Below, one piece after another: positions 20,001-27,952 of a DNA stretch of 64,000 bases. How positions within the stretch are numbered: position 1 is the stretch's first letter; each line of letters opens with the position of its first letter. The position numbers and the translations under genes were made by a program. Under the pieces are notes generated by a model that was not told the origin of the DNA, did not search any database, and worked only from the letters and a program-made list of their open reading frames with translations. The DNA is taken from positions 35,930 to 99,929 of the forward strand of contig NZ_NGKA01000011.1 of the NCBI RefSeq assembly GCF_003987645.1. Reading direction: 5' to 3'. The DNA is from Vagococcus elongatus. Its GTDB lineage: Bacteria; Bacillota; Bacilli; Lactobacillales; Vagococcaceae.

Positions 20001-20628
20001 ACTGATATAGCCAACCTATTATCTGAACCTGCTCTTTCCAATCTTCTTCAGGTATTTCTTTTATCATAAGGTCTAGGACAGATTTCTCTCTTAATAGACC
20101 ATCTGGTAAAAGTAACTCTGTATAATCATTAATCTTCTGAAACATACCTGGAAGAACTTCATTTAGGGCATTACACTGGGTAATAAATAGGTAGTTGAAT
20201 AATTCTTCTTCTTTGTTCCCATCATTAAATAAATCTAAAACTTTTGATTTATCAAGTCCTAGAAGGTCAATATGTATGGCTTCAGATAGTATTTGAGGTT
20301 CAAACTGATTGTCTTCTGAAGAAAATACCCTAATATGACTTGGTAAATATCCATTCACTTCCATAAATCTTATGGCAATAAATCGATTAAACCAAGTATA
20401 GGCAACTTCCTCTATGGTTATGTCAAATCCATCTGATTTTATTTTTTCTATTAAAACTTTCCTTGCTTCTTTATCATCATTGGTAAGGATCTGCCCATTT
20501 AGGGCAGTATCCATATCTTCCATTTTTTGTTCCTTTTCTATTCCATATATTTTTGCCTTTTGGATTACTTTTTCTATAAGTTCATTTCTTGCCCAAATTG
20601 CAAAATTCTTAATAGCTGTTTTATTCAT
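17032..20628 (-). CDS. pglX: BREX adenine-specific DNA methyltransferase PglX
   Basis: A 1198-aa N6-adenine methyltransferase that marks host DNA at a short asymmetric site and lets BREX tell self from phage. The SAM-binding motif DNCVGSGHFL is near residue 301 and the catalytic NPPY (VVATNPPYLNK) near 478. The remainder holds the target-recognition region and a C-terminal coiled coil. It is full length for the family with no internal stop or frameshift. It lies 14 bases after brxC. The recognition site cannot be read from sequence. Confidence 0.95.
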   Translation of the reverse strand: MNKTAIKNFAIWARNELIEKVIQKAKIYGIEKEQKMEDMDTALNGQILTNDDKEARKVLIEKIKSDGFDITIEEVAYTWFNRFIAIRFMEVNGYLPSHIRVFSSEDNQFEPQILSEAIHIDLLGLDKSKVLDLFNDGNKEEELFNYLFITQCNALNEVLPGMFQKINDYTELLLPDGLLREKSVLDLMIKEIPEEDWKEQVQIIGWLYQYYNEERKDKVINIYKGNVAKEDIPAATQLFTTDWVVRYIVDNSLGKYWIERNPDSNLKDKLEFFVMPKNGEIEYIDEKIDPKDLRILDNCVGSGHFLLYEFDVLIEIYKECGYREREAAEYILSDNLYGLDIDERARQLAYFSLMMKARSYSRRILNKGIKPHVYSIPESNNIDKKYFEVFGSSLATEERIKAIESIKELLANFKDGKNYGSIIKVEEVDFELCRRFIEDIDLGQIDLFTYQAIEFQEQIKNIFDVSEVMAMKYDVVATNPPYLNKMNGQLKEYVNKHYKDYKTDLFSVFIHRNFDLCKPSGYSGFMTPFVWMFIKSYEKLRKYIIENKSISTLIQMEYSAFEEATVPICAFVFKNGHEDNKGLYFRLSEFTGGMGVQKEKVLEAIENPNCSYFYEASKDNFVKIPGMPVAYWVSDEFLKNFKKTLLSDSCTIRVGMHTGSNALFVRAWQEISIVDFTDNCSSNVDSNKSGKKWFPYNKGGGFRKWYGNQELVVNWYKLGQDIHKFHGIPMDYNGAPVRAKQLQFKESATWSFVSSSYFGVRYSPPGFMFDVGGSSLFASQSLLYYTIGLLCSKISFEIIKVLNPTLNFQVGNISNIPLITSEEDKEIIISLVKENISISKIDWDTCESSWNFKILPLANFNKYMEIYYDSLYEIGIIPERKEIYIANLEGAYEHYKEFANSQFYKLKANEEKLNRIFIEIYGLEEELTPEVSDKNITIAKIFDSKDEIYDDIKGNKYILTKEDVIKNFLSYFIGCLMGRYSLDIEGLAFAGGDFDQSKYSSFKPSKDGIISFTDQEYFEDDIVELFVKFLKVIFGEENINENLDFVASVLKGGQNIGSRDKIRNYFLNDFYKDHCSMYRNLPIYWQYDSGKNGACRGLFYLHRYDKDMFAKIRVNYVFEIQDRYKQELARLEENISQASGSRKIELEKRADEFKKKIIESQQFEEKIQHLADSYIDIDLDDGVKENYKIFKDVLSKIK

Positions 20629-20642
20629 AGCCTATCTTCCTC

Positions 20643-23600
20643 CTAGTTTATTTCTATTCCATCACAATCCCCTAGTAAAGTCATTAAATTCCTTTCAATT
20701 GTCTTTACGTATTCCTTTATTTCGCCTTCATTTTCAAGTATTCTTGCTGGGAAAATTGCCTGTCTATAAAATTTCTTAATATGCTTTTTCTTTTCAGGTT
20801 CAGACTCTCCATCGTTTTCTTTTACATAATTGGAGTCTGCTCTTTCCTCTTCCCCATCCTGGTCTTTTTGACTTTTCTCTTCTACATTATTACTCTTTTC
20901 AATAGAGATAATATCTTTAACTGCCTTATCTTTCTCTGCCCACAAACTTGGAATAAACCCATCTAGTATTCTTAGGCTTAGTGTTTCTGAAATCTCTTTC
21001 TTCTTTTGTGTATAAAAGTCATCAGTTTCCTTAATAATATTGCCGATATAAGTGTCATACTTGTCGCCCTTATGGATTTCTTCCATGCATTGTCTAACTA
21101 TCTCAAATATTTCTTGGCGTTTATTATCAAGTAATTTGTTGTGTCCTTCTTTAACTCTTTCCATATAGCCATTAAGTTTAGGGATATCACCATAGTCAAA
21201 GTCTTCTTTTTTTGGATTTATATTGACTATTAATCTTATTTTATTTAGGGCATCATTTATTTCTTTTTCATCTTGAAGATAATCTAAATCAAAACGTAGC
21301 AAACTCTCTAGGTTAGTTGCTTCATCAAAGATTGATACTTGTACCTTAAAGAAATCCTCTACTGCCTCCATATCCTCTTGCATATCTTCAAGCTTATCCC
21401 CCATGTCTATAAGCTTATTTACAAAGCCTATATTGTCCTTTCTAGCATCAAGAAGAGCTAATAATAAATCTTTTGCCTCAAGGATTTTTTTCTTATCTGG
21501 ATAGTTTTTCCCCTCGTATTTTTCTTCTAATTTAGAATAGTGTTCTTTCAGCTCTTCAAATTTTCTAATTATAAAATCTACAAGTCCATCATCATCTTCA
21601 GGAATATCCATTATGTCAAAAAAGTGTCTTAAGAAGTCTCTTGCTTCTTTCATTTTTTGAATGCTTATCATTTCACGCTTTTGTATCTTTGTTTTTCCTG
21701 TTTCACTTCTTTTACGCAGAAGTTCTGGTAGCCTTTCATCACTAGCTCTTATAGTTTCACCACCATATTTAATTGTTGCTTTTTGCTCATAGATTAATCT
21801 AGCAACTACAGCCGCAATATCTATTTCCCGCCAGTGATATGGAATGGAAGTAAATCTTTTTTGAACATCTGCCATACTAGTTGGAAGATGTTGTTCATTC
21901 TGTGCTATAAGATAGGTTTCCACTTCAGCTGCAGCTCTTCTATTAGACTCAAGACCTGCCATTACACCATCATCTTCTCTTCCATCAAGGATCATATAAA
22001 TATCTTCATCAGATGTGGCATTCTTTGTAATTAACCCAAGCTTGTTGTAGAGATTGGATACTAAATACTCCAAAGCCTCATCTATTTTATTTTGAGGTGT
22101 TCCTGCTTTTATAGTAGTCCTATTCCCATCTATATAAAATTTAGCCTCTTTAAAAGCTTCTTTGAGTTCATCTAAAGCATCTTCCTTAAAGCGTTCAGCA
22201 TCATCTTGTTTGTTTCTTATGATATCTTGCATAGATTTTGGTAGCTGTGGAATATTCTTTTTTCTGGCATACTTGTCTATTCTCATAGCATTTTCTATAA
22301 AATTATAGTATTCTGTGTCATCAAGTACTACAATAACCTTATTCTTAGATGATGTCATTAATCTTAGCTCTTGCTTATCTATAACATTTGTTGCAATAGT
22401 TAATATTTCCAGTTCCATTTCCCCAAGAGGATTTCCATAGTTAATACCATCTACTTTTTTATCAAAATCAAAGTCATATTTCTTTTCATAACGATATTTT
22501 TTTGTAGTATATATCTCTGCAAAAATCATTTCAGAAATTTTTCTTGTAATTTCACTTGGTTCTATATATTCATCTTTAATTTCTCTTTCCACATCTTGTT
22601 CTTCATCAGTGAGGAAATTATAAGTCTCCCCTGTTCTAGCAATATAGTTCTGACGAATAAGCCTATCTAAAGACTTTTGAATTTTGTTTTTCTGTTCAAT
22701 TTTATCAACTCTTATATCTTCTGCCATCATAATTACAATATTATCTATACTTGCAGGTATTTCATCATTGACATACCTAACCATATATAGAAGTTTTAGT
22801 ACATCTACATCATATAATTCCAAGCCTTTATCATCGGATGCAGCTCTTTCAGCTCTTTCTACTACCCTTCTTATTGAACTATCTAGGAATGTATGGACTG
22901 TATCATAGAACATCCAGAAGGGAATTATTGCATATTCATCCTTCTTTTGAACTCTTTGGGCTGCTTCCTGAAATCCTGAAAGCATAGAACGTTCTCCTCC
23001 TGATAAATGCTTGCCAACATTACCATATTTCCTGATTTGAGAAAATACTTTCTGCATAAGGATAAACTGGTATGGTACAAAGGGAAAGTTTATAGAAAAT
23101 TCATTTGATCCTTCAAATCCTCTTATGTCTCCTAAGGCTCCTTTAAATTTAAAAAGATTGTCCATTACATTTTTTTCTTGATTGTATACCTCTTCAAGGT
23201 GTACTCTAGCCTTGTCCTTTTTCTTTAAAATTCTTTTTTGTATAACCTCATCTGCTGCTGTTGAAGAAAGAGTAAGTCGAGTTTTAAATCTTGACTGGAT
23301 TCTTGAAAACTCATCTGCCCTTGTCCTAATTATTTCATCAAGGGCTTCTTGCCCAGTACACATAACCCAGACCTTTCCCATACACTCCGAACCTATTTTT
23401 TCCACTAATGATTGAAGATTAAGAAGCATATCTGTATCAGCTCCAACATATTGTCCAACTTCATCAATCATGAAGAGTAACCTATAGTCATCTGGCTTTT
23501 TCTCTACATAGTCCTTCATTTCGGAAACCAATTGACCTATAGAAATATCAACTTCTTCTGATGAATCGAACCAATTCCTTGCTGATATTTCACTCATACC

Positions 23601-24242
23601 TAGAACTTCTACAAGGCTTTCTATAACTTCATCTTCACAAAAGTCAAATACATCTCTTGAATTGAGCCATGACTCCCCATTTTTCTCTTCAAAAACTTGC
23701 CTAAATTCTTCTGTTTTTCCTTTTCTTTCTATGTATTGCTCAAGCTTTGCTACTTTAAGATTGTCGCCATAAAAACCAAGATGTCTATAAAACATCTTAG
23801 CAAATACCCTTAAAACAGCTGTTTTATTCTTTATCATAGACCCTTCTATATCGATATTAAATAGGATTGTATCTGTAGATGCTTTAGTTGATTTATCTAT
23901 CATCATGAAAGTTGCTAGGTCATCTTCAAACTTTTCTCTAAATCTTTCTACTGTTTTTACCTTATTCACTTCTTTATTCTCAAGAATATATGAAAGGATT
24001 TTAAGAAAATGAGATTTACCACTTCCAAAGAAACCTGAAATCCATACTCCAATATCTGATGTCTGCCTGTCATAGGATTCTGAATAATAGTTAAAAAAAC
24101 TAATGAAATGCTTCTTTAACTCCCTGGTAATTACATACTCTGTCAATTCTTGCTCTATTATATTTTCAGCATCTTGATCTACCTGAATAACACCTTTTAT
24201 CTCCCTATTTATATCATCATAAAACATATCTTGTATTTTCAA
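20643..24242 (-). CDS. brxC: BREX P-loop protein BrxC
   Basis: A 1199-aa ATPase with Walker A GFFGSGKS at about 70-77 (ISGFFGSGKSHFLK) and an acidic Walker B-like LLFMIDEVGQ. A long helical middle and a Glu/Asp/Lys-rich stretch (NNVEEKSQKDQDGEEERADS) near the C-terminus follow. Its length and first 80 residues are typical of BrxC/PglY in type I BREX. It lies 19 bases after brxB in the operon. It forms the large ATP-dependent component of the defence complex; its biochemical role is not defined. Confidence 0.94.
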   Translation of the reverse strand: MKIQDMFYDDINREIKGVIQVDQDAENIIEQELTEYVITRELKKHFISFFNYYSESYDRQTSDIGVWISGFFGSGKSHFLKILSYILENKEVNKVKTVERFREKFEDDLATFMMIDKSTKASTDTILFNIDIEGSMIKNKTAVLRVFAKMFYRHLGFYGDNLKVAKLEQYIERKGKTEEFRQVFEEKNGESWLNSRDVFDFCEDEVIESLVEVLGMSEISARNWFDSSEEVDISIGQLVSEMKDYVEKKPDDYRLLFMIDEVGQYVGADTDMLLNLQSLVEKIGSECMGKVWVMCTGQEALDEIIRTRADEFSRIQSRFKTRLTLSSTAADEVIQKRILKKKDKARVHLEEVYNQEKNVMDNLFKFKGALGDIRGFEGSNEFSINFPFVPYQFILMQKVFSQIRKYGNVGKHLSGGERSMLSGFQEAAQRVQKKDEYAIIPFWMFYDTVHTFLDSSIRRVVERAERAASDDKGLELYDVDVLKLLYMVRYVNDEIPASIDNIVIMMAEDIRVDKIEQKNKIQKSLDRLIRQNYIARTGETYNFLTDEEQDVEREIKDEYIEPSEITRKISEMIFAEIYTTKKYRYEKKYDFDFDKKVDGINYGNPLGEMELEILTIATNVIDKQELRLMTSSKNKVIVVLDDTEYYNFIENAMRIDKYARKKNIPQLPKSMQDIIRNKQDDAERFKEDALDELKEAFKEAKFYIDGNRTTIKAGTPQNKIDEALEYLVSNLYNKLGLITKNATSDEDIYMILDGREDDGVMAGLESNRRAAAEVETYLIAQNEQHLPTSMADVQKRFTSIPYHWREIDIAAVVARLIYEQKATIKYGGETIRASDERLPELLRKRSETGKTKIQKREMISIQKMKEARDFLRHFFDIMDIPEDDDGLVDFIIRKFEELKEHYSKLEEKYEGKNYPDKKKILEAKDLLLALLDARKDNIGFVNKLIDMGDKLEDMQEDMEAVEDFFKVQVSIFDEATNLESLLRFDLDYLQDEKEINDALNKIRLIVNINPKKEDFDYGDIPKLNGYMERVKEGHNKLLDNKRQEIFEIVRQCMEEIHKGDKYDTYIGNIIKETDDFYTQKKKEISETLSLRILDGFIPSLWAEKDKAVKDIISIEKSNNVEEKSQKDQDGEEERADSNYVKENDGESEPEKKKHIKKFYRQAIFPARILENEGEIKEYVKTIERNLMTLLGDCDGIEIN

Positions 24243-24261
24243 ATCTATTCCCTCCTAAATC

Positions 24262-24819
24262 CTAAATAATATTAAAAGCCCTATAATAATCATTTGGTGT
24301 AAACTCATTAAACAATACAACAGATCTTCCATTAAAGCTTCCTGGATAAAGGACAACAATAGGTATATCGTCAAATCCTACCTGTAATTCTTCAAGAAGT
24401 GAATGAACTCTCATAAAGGGGTAAACTTCTCCAACTCCTGCAAGTAGAAGGACATCATTAGATTTTCTTTGTCCATATTGCATTTTTTCGGCAAAAGCCT
24501 TAGTTGTTGAAAATTTTAATATTCGATCTTGGAGAAAATCACTTCCTCTTTTCTCCTCCATTTCAGGAATTTTTGCTAGAATATTCTTTTCTTCACATAT
24601 ATCTAAAAATAAGTGATATAGATTATAAGATATAAGGTTGCAGTTTAAATTTTTATCGTTCTCAAGTTGTCCTATAAAATGTCTTACAGCCATTTCATCT
24701 TCAGGCTCATAGCAAAACATCCTTATGTTTACTTCATTACTAAGACCTCTGCCCGTAAGAAAATCCTGATCTTGTATTAAGTTTTTTAATCTATCAAGTT
24801 TTTCATATATATTGCTCAC
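24262..24819 (-). CDS. brxB: BREX protein BrxB (DUF1788)
   Basis: A 185-aa protein of the DUF1788/BrxB family, recognised by its opening (IYEKLDRLKNLI), the central VLLLAGVGEVYPFMRVHSLLE and the PIVVLYPGSFNG strand, and by its place between brxA and brxC. It has no known catalytic motif. It is required in characterised BREX systems and interacts with the phosphatase PglZ in some reports. The gene is intact and 14 bases behind brxA. Confidence 0.9.
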   Translation of the reverse strand: MSNIYEKLDRLKNLIQDQDFLTGRGLSNEVNIRMFCYEPEDEMAVRHFIGQLENDKNLNCNLISYNLYHLFLDICEEKNILAKIPEMEEKRGSDFLQDRILKFSTTKAFAEKMQYGQRKSNDVLLLAGVGEVYPFMRVHSLLEELQVGFDDIPIVVLYPGSFNGRSVVLFNEFTPNDYYRAFNII

Positions 24820-24833
24820 TCTATCACACCCCT

Positions 24834-25439
24834 TTATTCAAAATAGTTAAAAGCTGAAAGACAGGTTTCATCTTTGTTTTCTATTATTTTGTCTTTTAAT
24901 TTGTAATCTAGTAAAACTTCATTAAGTTTAGAAGAATTTATACTATCTATATAACCGTTTTCTTTTAAAAGACTAGCTACCACAGATTTAAGTTTGTTAA
25001 CAGTTGACTCACTCCAATTTGCCACTGTATCATTTTGCTCTTGAAGTCGAGTAAAAAAAATATTTAGATCTATTCGACCATATGAAAAATTGCGTGTCCT
25101 ATATTTTTCTCCAATTACAGTTATCATAAACTCCCATATAAGCCTTGAACTCTTCATCATAGCGTATAAACAAATTTGTCTTGAAATATCTACAGGCCTA
25201 TCTACTACCCAGTCTATAAGTTCTTTGTCTTCAAGAGTATTCAATCTTCTTATACAAGCTCTGGTTCTCATTTTTAGGCTTCTCTCTGTAGGATATTGAT
25301 ATAAATTTTCGTTAAATATTTTATCTATAATCTCTTTTTCACTTAATCCTTCTTTAAGTAACTTTGCTGTTATCTTCATTTCATAAAACATAAAAGGTTC
25401 TCTTGTTAATGAAGCTATATAGGGCGTATTAGTATCCAT
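24834..25439 (-). CDS. brxA: BREX protein BrxA (DUF1819)
   Basis: A 201-aa DUF1819 protein opening the BREX operon. The segment LTREPFMFYEMKITAKLL and the later WSESTVNKLKSVVASLL are typical of BrxA, which has a fold like the DNA-binding protein NusB. It lies 32 bases downstream of a small XRE regulator gene and 14 before brxB. With brxB, brxC, pglX, pglZ and brxL it completes the six-gene type I set in canonical order. Confidence 0.9.
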   Translation of the reverse strand: MDTNTPYIASLTREPFMFYEMKITAKLLKEGLSEKEIIDKIFNENLYQYPTERSLKMRTRACIRRLNTLEDKELIDWVVDRPVDISRQICLYAMMKSSRLIWEFMITVIGEKYRTRNFSYGRIDLNIFFTRLQEQNDTVANWSESTVNKLKSVVASLLKENGYIDSINSSKLNEVLLDYKLKDKIIENKDETCLSAFNYFE

Positions 25440-25471
25440 AGCCTGCCTCCTTATCTATTATTATCATATTT

Positions 25472-25678
25472 CTATTCTTTAGGTGTATAGCTTAAAATAT
25501 CTTCAATACCACACTCAAGAAAGTCACAAATTCGTGCTAAGACCTCCATATTTACGGTCTCGTTTTTTCCTAGCTTGGCAACTGTGGTTGGGCTTAATCC
25601 AACAGCTTTTTGAAACTCTGTCTTGTTCATCTCTTTATCAATTAAAATCTTCCAAAGTCTATTATAGCTGAATCCCAT
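25472..25678 (-). CDS. Small XRE/Cro-type regulator in front of BREX
   Basis: A 68-aa helix-turn-helix protein (FQKAVGLSPTTVAKLGKN as recognition region; ARICDFLECGIEDIL as the usual end of this family). The start at 25678 is chosen because AGGGGG lies just before the ATG. It is the first gene ahead of brxA with a 32-base gap and lies behind the terminator that closes the conjugation operon. It is therefore likely the local regulator of the BREX genes (inference). Many BREX loci use larger WYL-type BrxR repressors; none is present here. Confidence 0.8.
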   Translation of the reverse strand: MGFSYNRLWKILIDKEMNKTEFQKAVGLSPTTVAKLGKNETVNMEVLARICDFLECGIEDILSYTPKE

Positions 25679-25795
25679 CTGTATCCCCCTTATTACATAT
25701 ATTATATATAAATATTCTCTATCTTTGCGTAAATTATATCCATATTTGATTATATCATAGTTATAATGATTTGGGTTATTAACTTTTAAAAACAC

Positions 25796-25820
25796 AAAAA
25801 AAGGCAGACCGAAGTCTGCC
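25796..25820 (-). terminator. Terminator ending the conjugation-side operon
   Basis: GGCAGAC / GTCTGCC with a tetraloop (TTCG on the - strand) is followed by seven U on the - strand. It separates the JAB-domain gene from the BREX regulator. Confidence 0.9.
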
Positions 25821-25851
25821 CTATATCTGCTACTTGCTTATTATACTGCAA

Positions 25852-27702
25852 TTACATTTCTCTATCATTCTTTTTATTTTCAGCCTTCTCTTGTGCTTTT
25901 CCTATGCTATCCTTAGCTACCTTATCTTTAAGTTTATTAAGTTTTGCAATAGTAGATTCTTTTTTTACTTCTTTATTATCTTTTTTTACTTCTTTATTAT
26001 CTTTTTCTACATCTATTCCTTTTCCTACTTTGGATAAATTTAATTTAGTTGCTTCAGCCCAACTTATAAAGTCTATATCATGAAAAGACTTATCCAGAGG
26101 ATAGTTCTCTGCAAAATCGTAGTCTACTCCATACATAGCATTGGATAGCTCTACATAAGAATTTATGAAATCATCAATCTTATTACAAAGGTCATCTTCT
26201 TTATTTTTTTGTTCATTAATATCTATAGTTCTATTGCTTATTATTGGTATTTCTCCCTCTAGCTCATATATAAGTTCTTCAAAGTAGTCATTAATTAGAT
26301 TTACCCCATCATTACGCATATACCTTTCATAAAGCTCTTCTAATAGGTCTGGGCTGTCTACTCCCATCTCTTGCATGATTAAAGCCTTAACAAAGCCCTC
26401 ATGGTCTTTATCTATCAAATTATTTAATGTATCTACTATGTTACTATCCTTCTTTTGAGGATAACTATTGGAGTAGTTACCATGATTCCAAAAAAACTTC
26501 TCATCATTACTTTGTAGCCCATAGACCTCCACAAATTGTCTTCCATCAAACAATATAGCATTATCTTTATCTATATCTAAAACAATAGTTTCATCTGACA
26601 ATGAGGTTTTTATTTTATCTCCTACTCTAGGCTTGTCTTTCGCCATATTGTAAATACTTTTATCTTCCTTAAGAAATCCTGTTTGCTCTTGCTTTTCTTG
26701 ATAATTCTGATTTTCACTTTGAAAACTATCAATCTCCTGTGAAAAGGATAAGGTCTTCTCTTTCCCAACTATAAAATGGTCTAAAAACTCTATATCAAAG
26801 ATTTCAGTAAGATTTTTTATTTTGATAGTCATTCCTATATCTTCGCTACTAGGAGTAGGATTCCCACTAGGATGGTTATGGAAAACTGCCATACCTTTAA
26901 CATCTTGGTAGTTTAATAAGGATCTAGCTATAATTTTTAAGTCCACTATTGCAGCATCAGTAGCTCCTTTAAAAAGTTCTTCTGCTCCTATAATCTTATC
27001 ATCCTTGTCATAAACTATAATGCCAAATATTTCTTGTTGATGATGCTGGAAGCCTATTTTCAGTATTTCTTTTATTTCATTTGTATCTTCTATTAAATTT
27101 AAATCTACTAGCTCATTACTTGCAAAGTAGCTTGTAAAATCTTCATACTTATCCTTAAGGCTATAATCCTTATCTCCATAAGTATTTTCCGAATCATTGG
27201 CTATTTCATAAGTTTTAGATGCGTAATAACTTCTTCCTGCAACCTTAGAAAGGAAGCTATTATTCTCTTTACTATAGCCTATAGTATCTACTACCCTCAT
27301 ACCTATCTTTTCAAAGCACTCTTTTGTATCCTCTATTCTTTTGTCAGGTGTTTCATTAGAAAAGGCTAAAAAGACACTATTAGCCCCTGCCATTAAGCCC
27401 TCTCTTAAGCTTTCTTTTATGCTATTCCTTTGACTAAGTCTAGTCCTTTTAAGGTGAACTGGATGGTTTTTAGTGTTTGCAAAAATAATAGTCCCGGCAT
27501 CTTTAGTAGGTAAAGTTATTGACCTTACATATTCTACTAAGGTATCAGGACTAGTTATTGCTTGTCTATTATTTTTAATATTGGCTCTAGCATAATCTAA
27601 AAATTCTATAAGTGGTTTTATGTCTTCATCTTTATTTTTTATTTTCTCATATAGTTCTACCTCATTCCTACAATTAAATTCCTCATATAGGCTATTTCTC
27701 AT
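25852..27702 (-). CDS. RadC/JAB-domain mobile-element protein
   Basis: A 616-aa protein. The middle (about 220-330) is a RadC-type JAB/MPN metalloprotease fold with the metal motif FHNHPSGNPTPSSED near residue 276. The N-terminal domain resembles host-DNA-handling domains of ICE proteins, and the acidic C-terminus ends in a Lys/Glu coiled coil with a short repeated DNKEVKK motif. The ATG at 27702 is preceded by GGAGG. It overlaps the stop of the 58-aa gene upstream. JAB proteins of this type are common near the methylase-helicase of Tn1549-like elements. The substrate is unknown. Confidence 0.8.
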   Translation of the reverse strand: MRNSLYEEFNCRNEVELYEKIKNKDEDIKPLIEFLDYARANIKNNRQAITSPDTLVEYVRSITLPTKDAGTIIFANTKNHPVHLKRTRLSQRNSIKESLREGLMAGANSVFLAFSNETPDKRIEDTKECFEKIGMRVVDTIGYSKENNSFLSKVAGRSYYASKTYEIANDSENTYGDKDYSLKDKYEDFTSYFASNELVDLNLIEDTNEIKEILKIGFQHHQQEIFGIIVYDKDDKIIGAEELFKGATDAAIVDLKIIARSLLNYQDVKGMAVFHNHPSGNPTPSSEDIGMTIKIKNLTEIFDIEFLDHFIVGKEKTLSFSQEIDSFQSENQNYQEKQEQTGFLKEDKSIYNMAKDKPRVGDKIKTSLSDETIVLDIDKDNAILFDGRQFVEVYGLQSNDEKFFWNHGNYSNSYPQKKDSNIVDTLNNLIDKDHEGFVKALIMQEMGVDSPDLLEELYERYMRNDGVNLINDYFEELIYELEGEIPIISNRTIDINEQKNKEDDLCNKIDDFINSYVELSNAMYGVDYDFAENYPLDKSFHDIDFISWAEATKLNLSKVGKGIDVEKDNKEVKKDNKEVKKESTIAKLNKLKDKVAKDSIGKAQEKAENKKNDREM

Positions 27703-27868
27703 TCCTATCCACCTCCTCATCAGCATTTATAGGAAGTGCTTTAAGCAATGCTTTTATTTCTTTTACTTTCTCATCCTCTGAATTTTTCCTAACATAATCC
27801 ATTATTTCACTATGGCTAGTAAGGCCAAAATATTGTAACAATTTATTCTCATTTTTCTTATTCAACAT
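27692..27868 (-). CDS. 58-aa hypothetical ICE protein
   Basis: A short gene with a very good ribosome site (AAGGAGGAACTTT before the ATG) and codons consistent with its neighbours. The predicted product, starting MLNKKNENKLLQYFGLTSHS, is soluble and helical. Its last codons overlap the start of the JAB gene, so translation is coupled. No function is recognised. Confidence 0.7.
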   Translation of the reverse strand: MLNKKNENKLLQYFGLTSHSEIMDYVRKNSEDEKVKEIKALLKALPINADEEVDRNEK

Positions 27869-27927
27869 AAAGTTCCTCCTTATTTTTCTTGTTTATATAC
27901 TCATTATTTACTCTACTTTAAAAGGTT

Positions 27928-27951
27928 AAGCTCCGAGTTTACTCAGAGCTT
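27928..27951 (-). terminator. Possible intrinsic terminator after the methylase-helicase gene
   Basis: On the - strand AAGCTCTGAG / CTCGGAGCTT form a 10-bp stem (one G-U pair) around TAAA, with a short U-run four bases later. It abuts the stop of the 2579-aa gene. Confidence 0.45.
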
Positions 27952-27952
27952 C

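Noticed and set aside
25472..25795. 107-aa start for the XRE regulator
   Set aside because: The added N-terminus overlaps the terminator region and lacks a ribosome site; the ATG at 25678 has AGGGGG in place.
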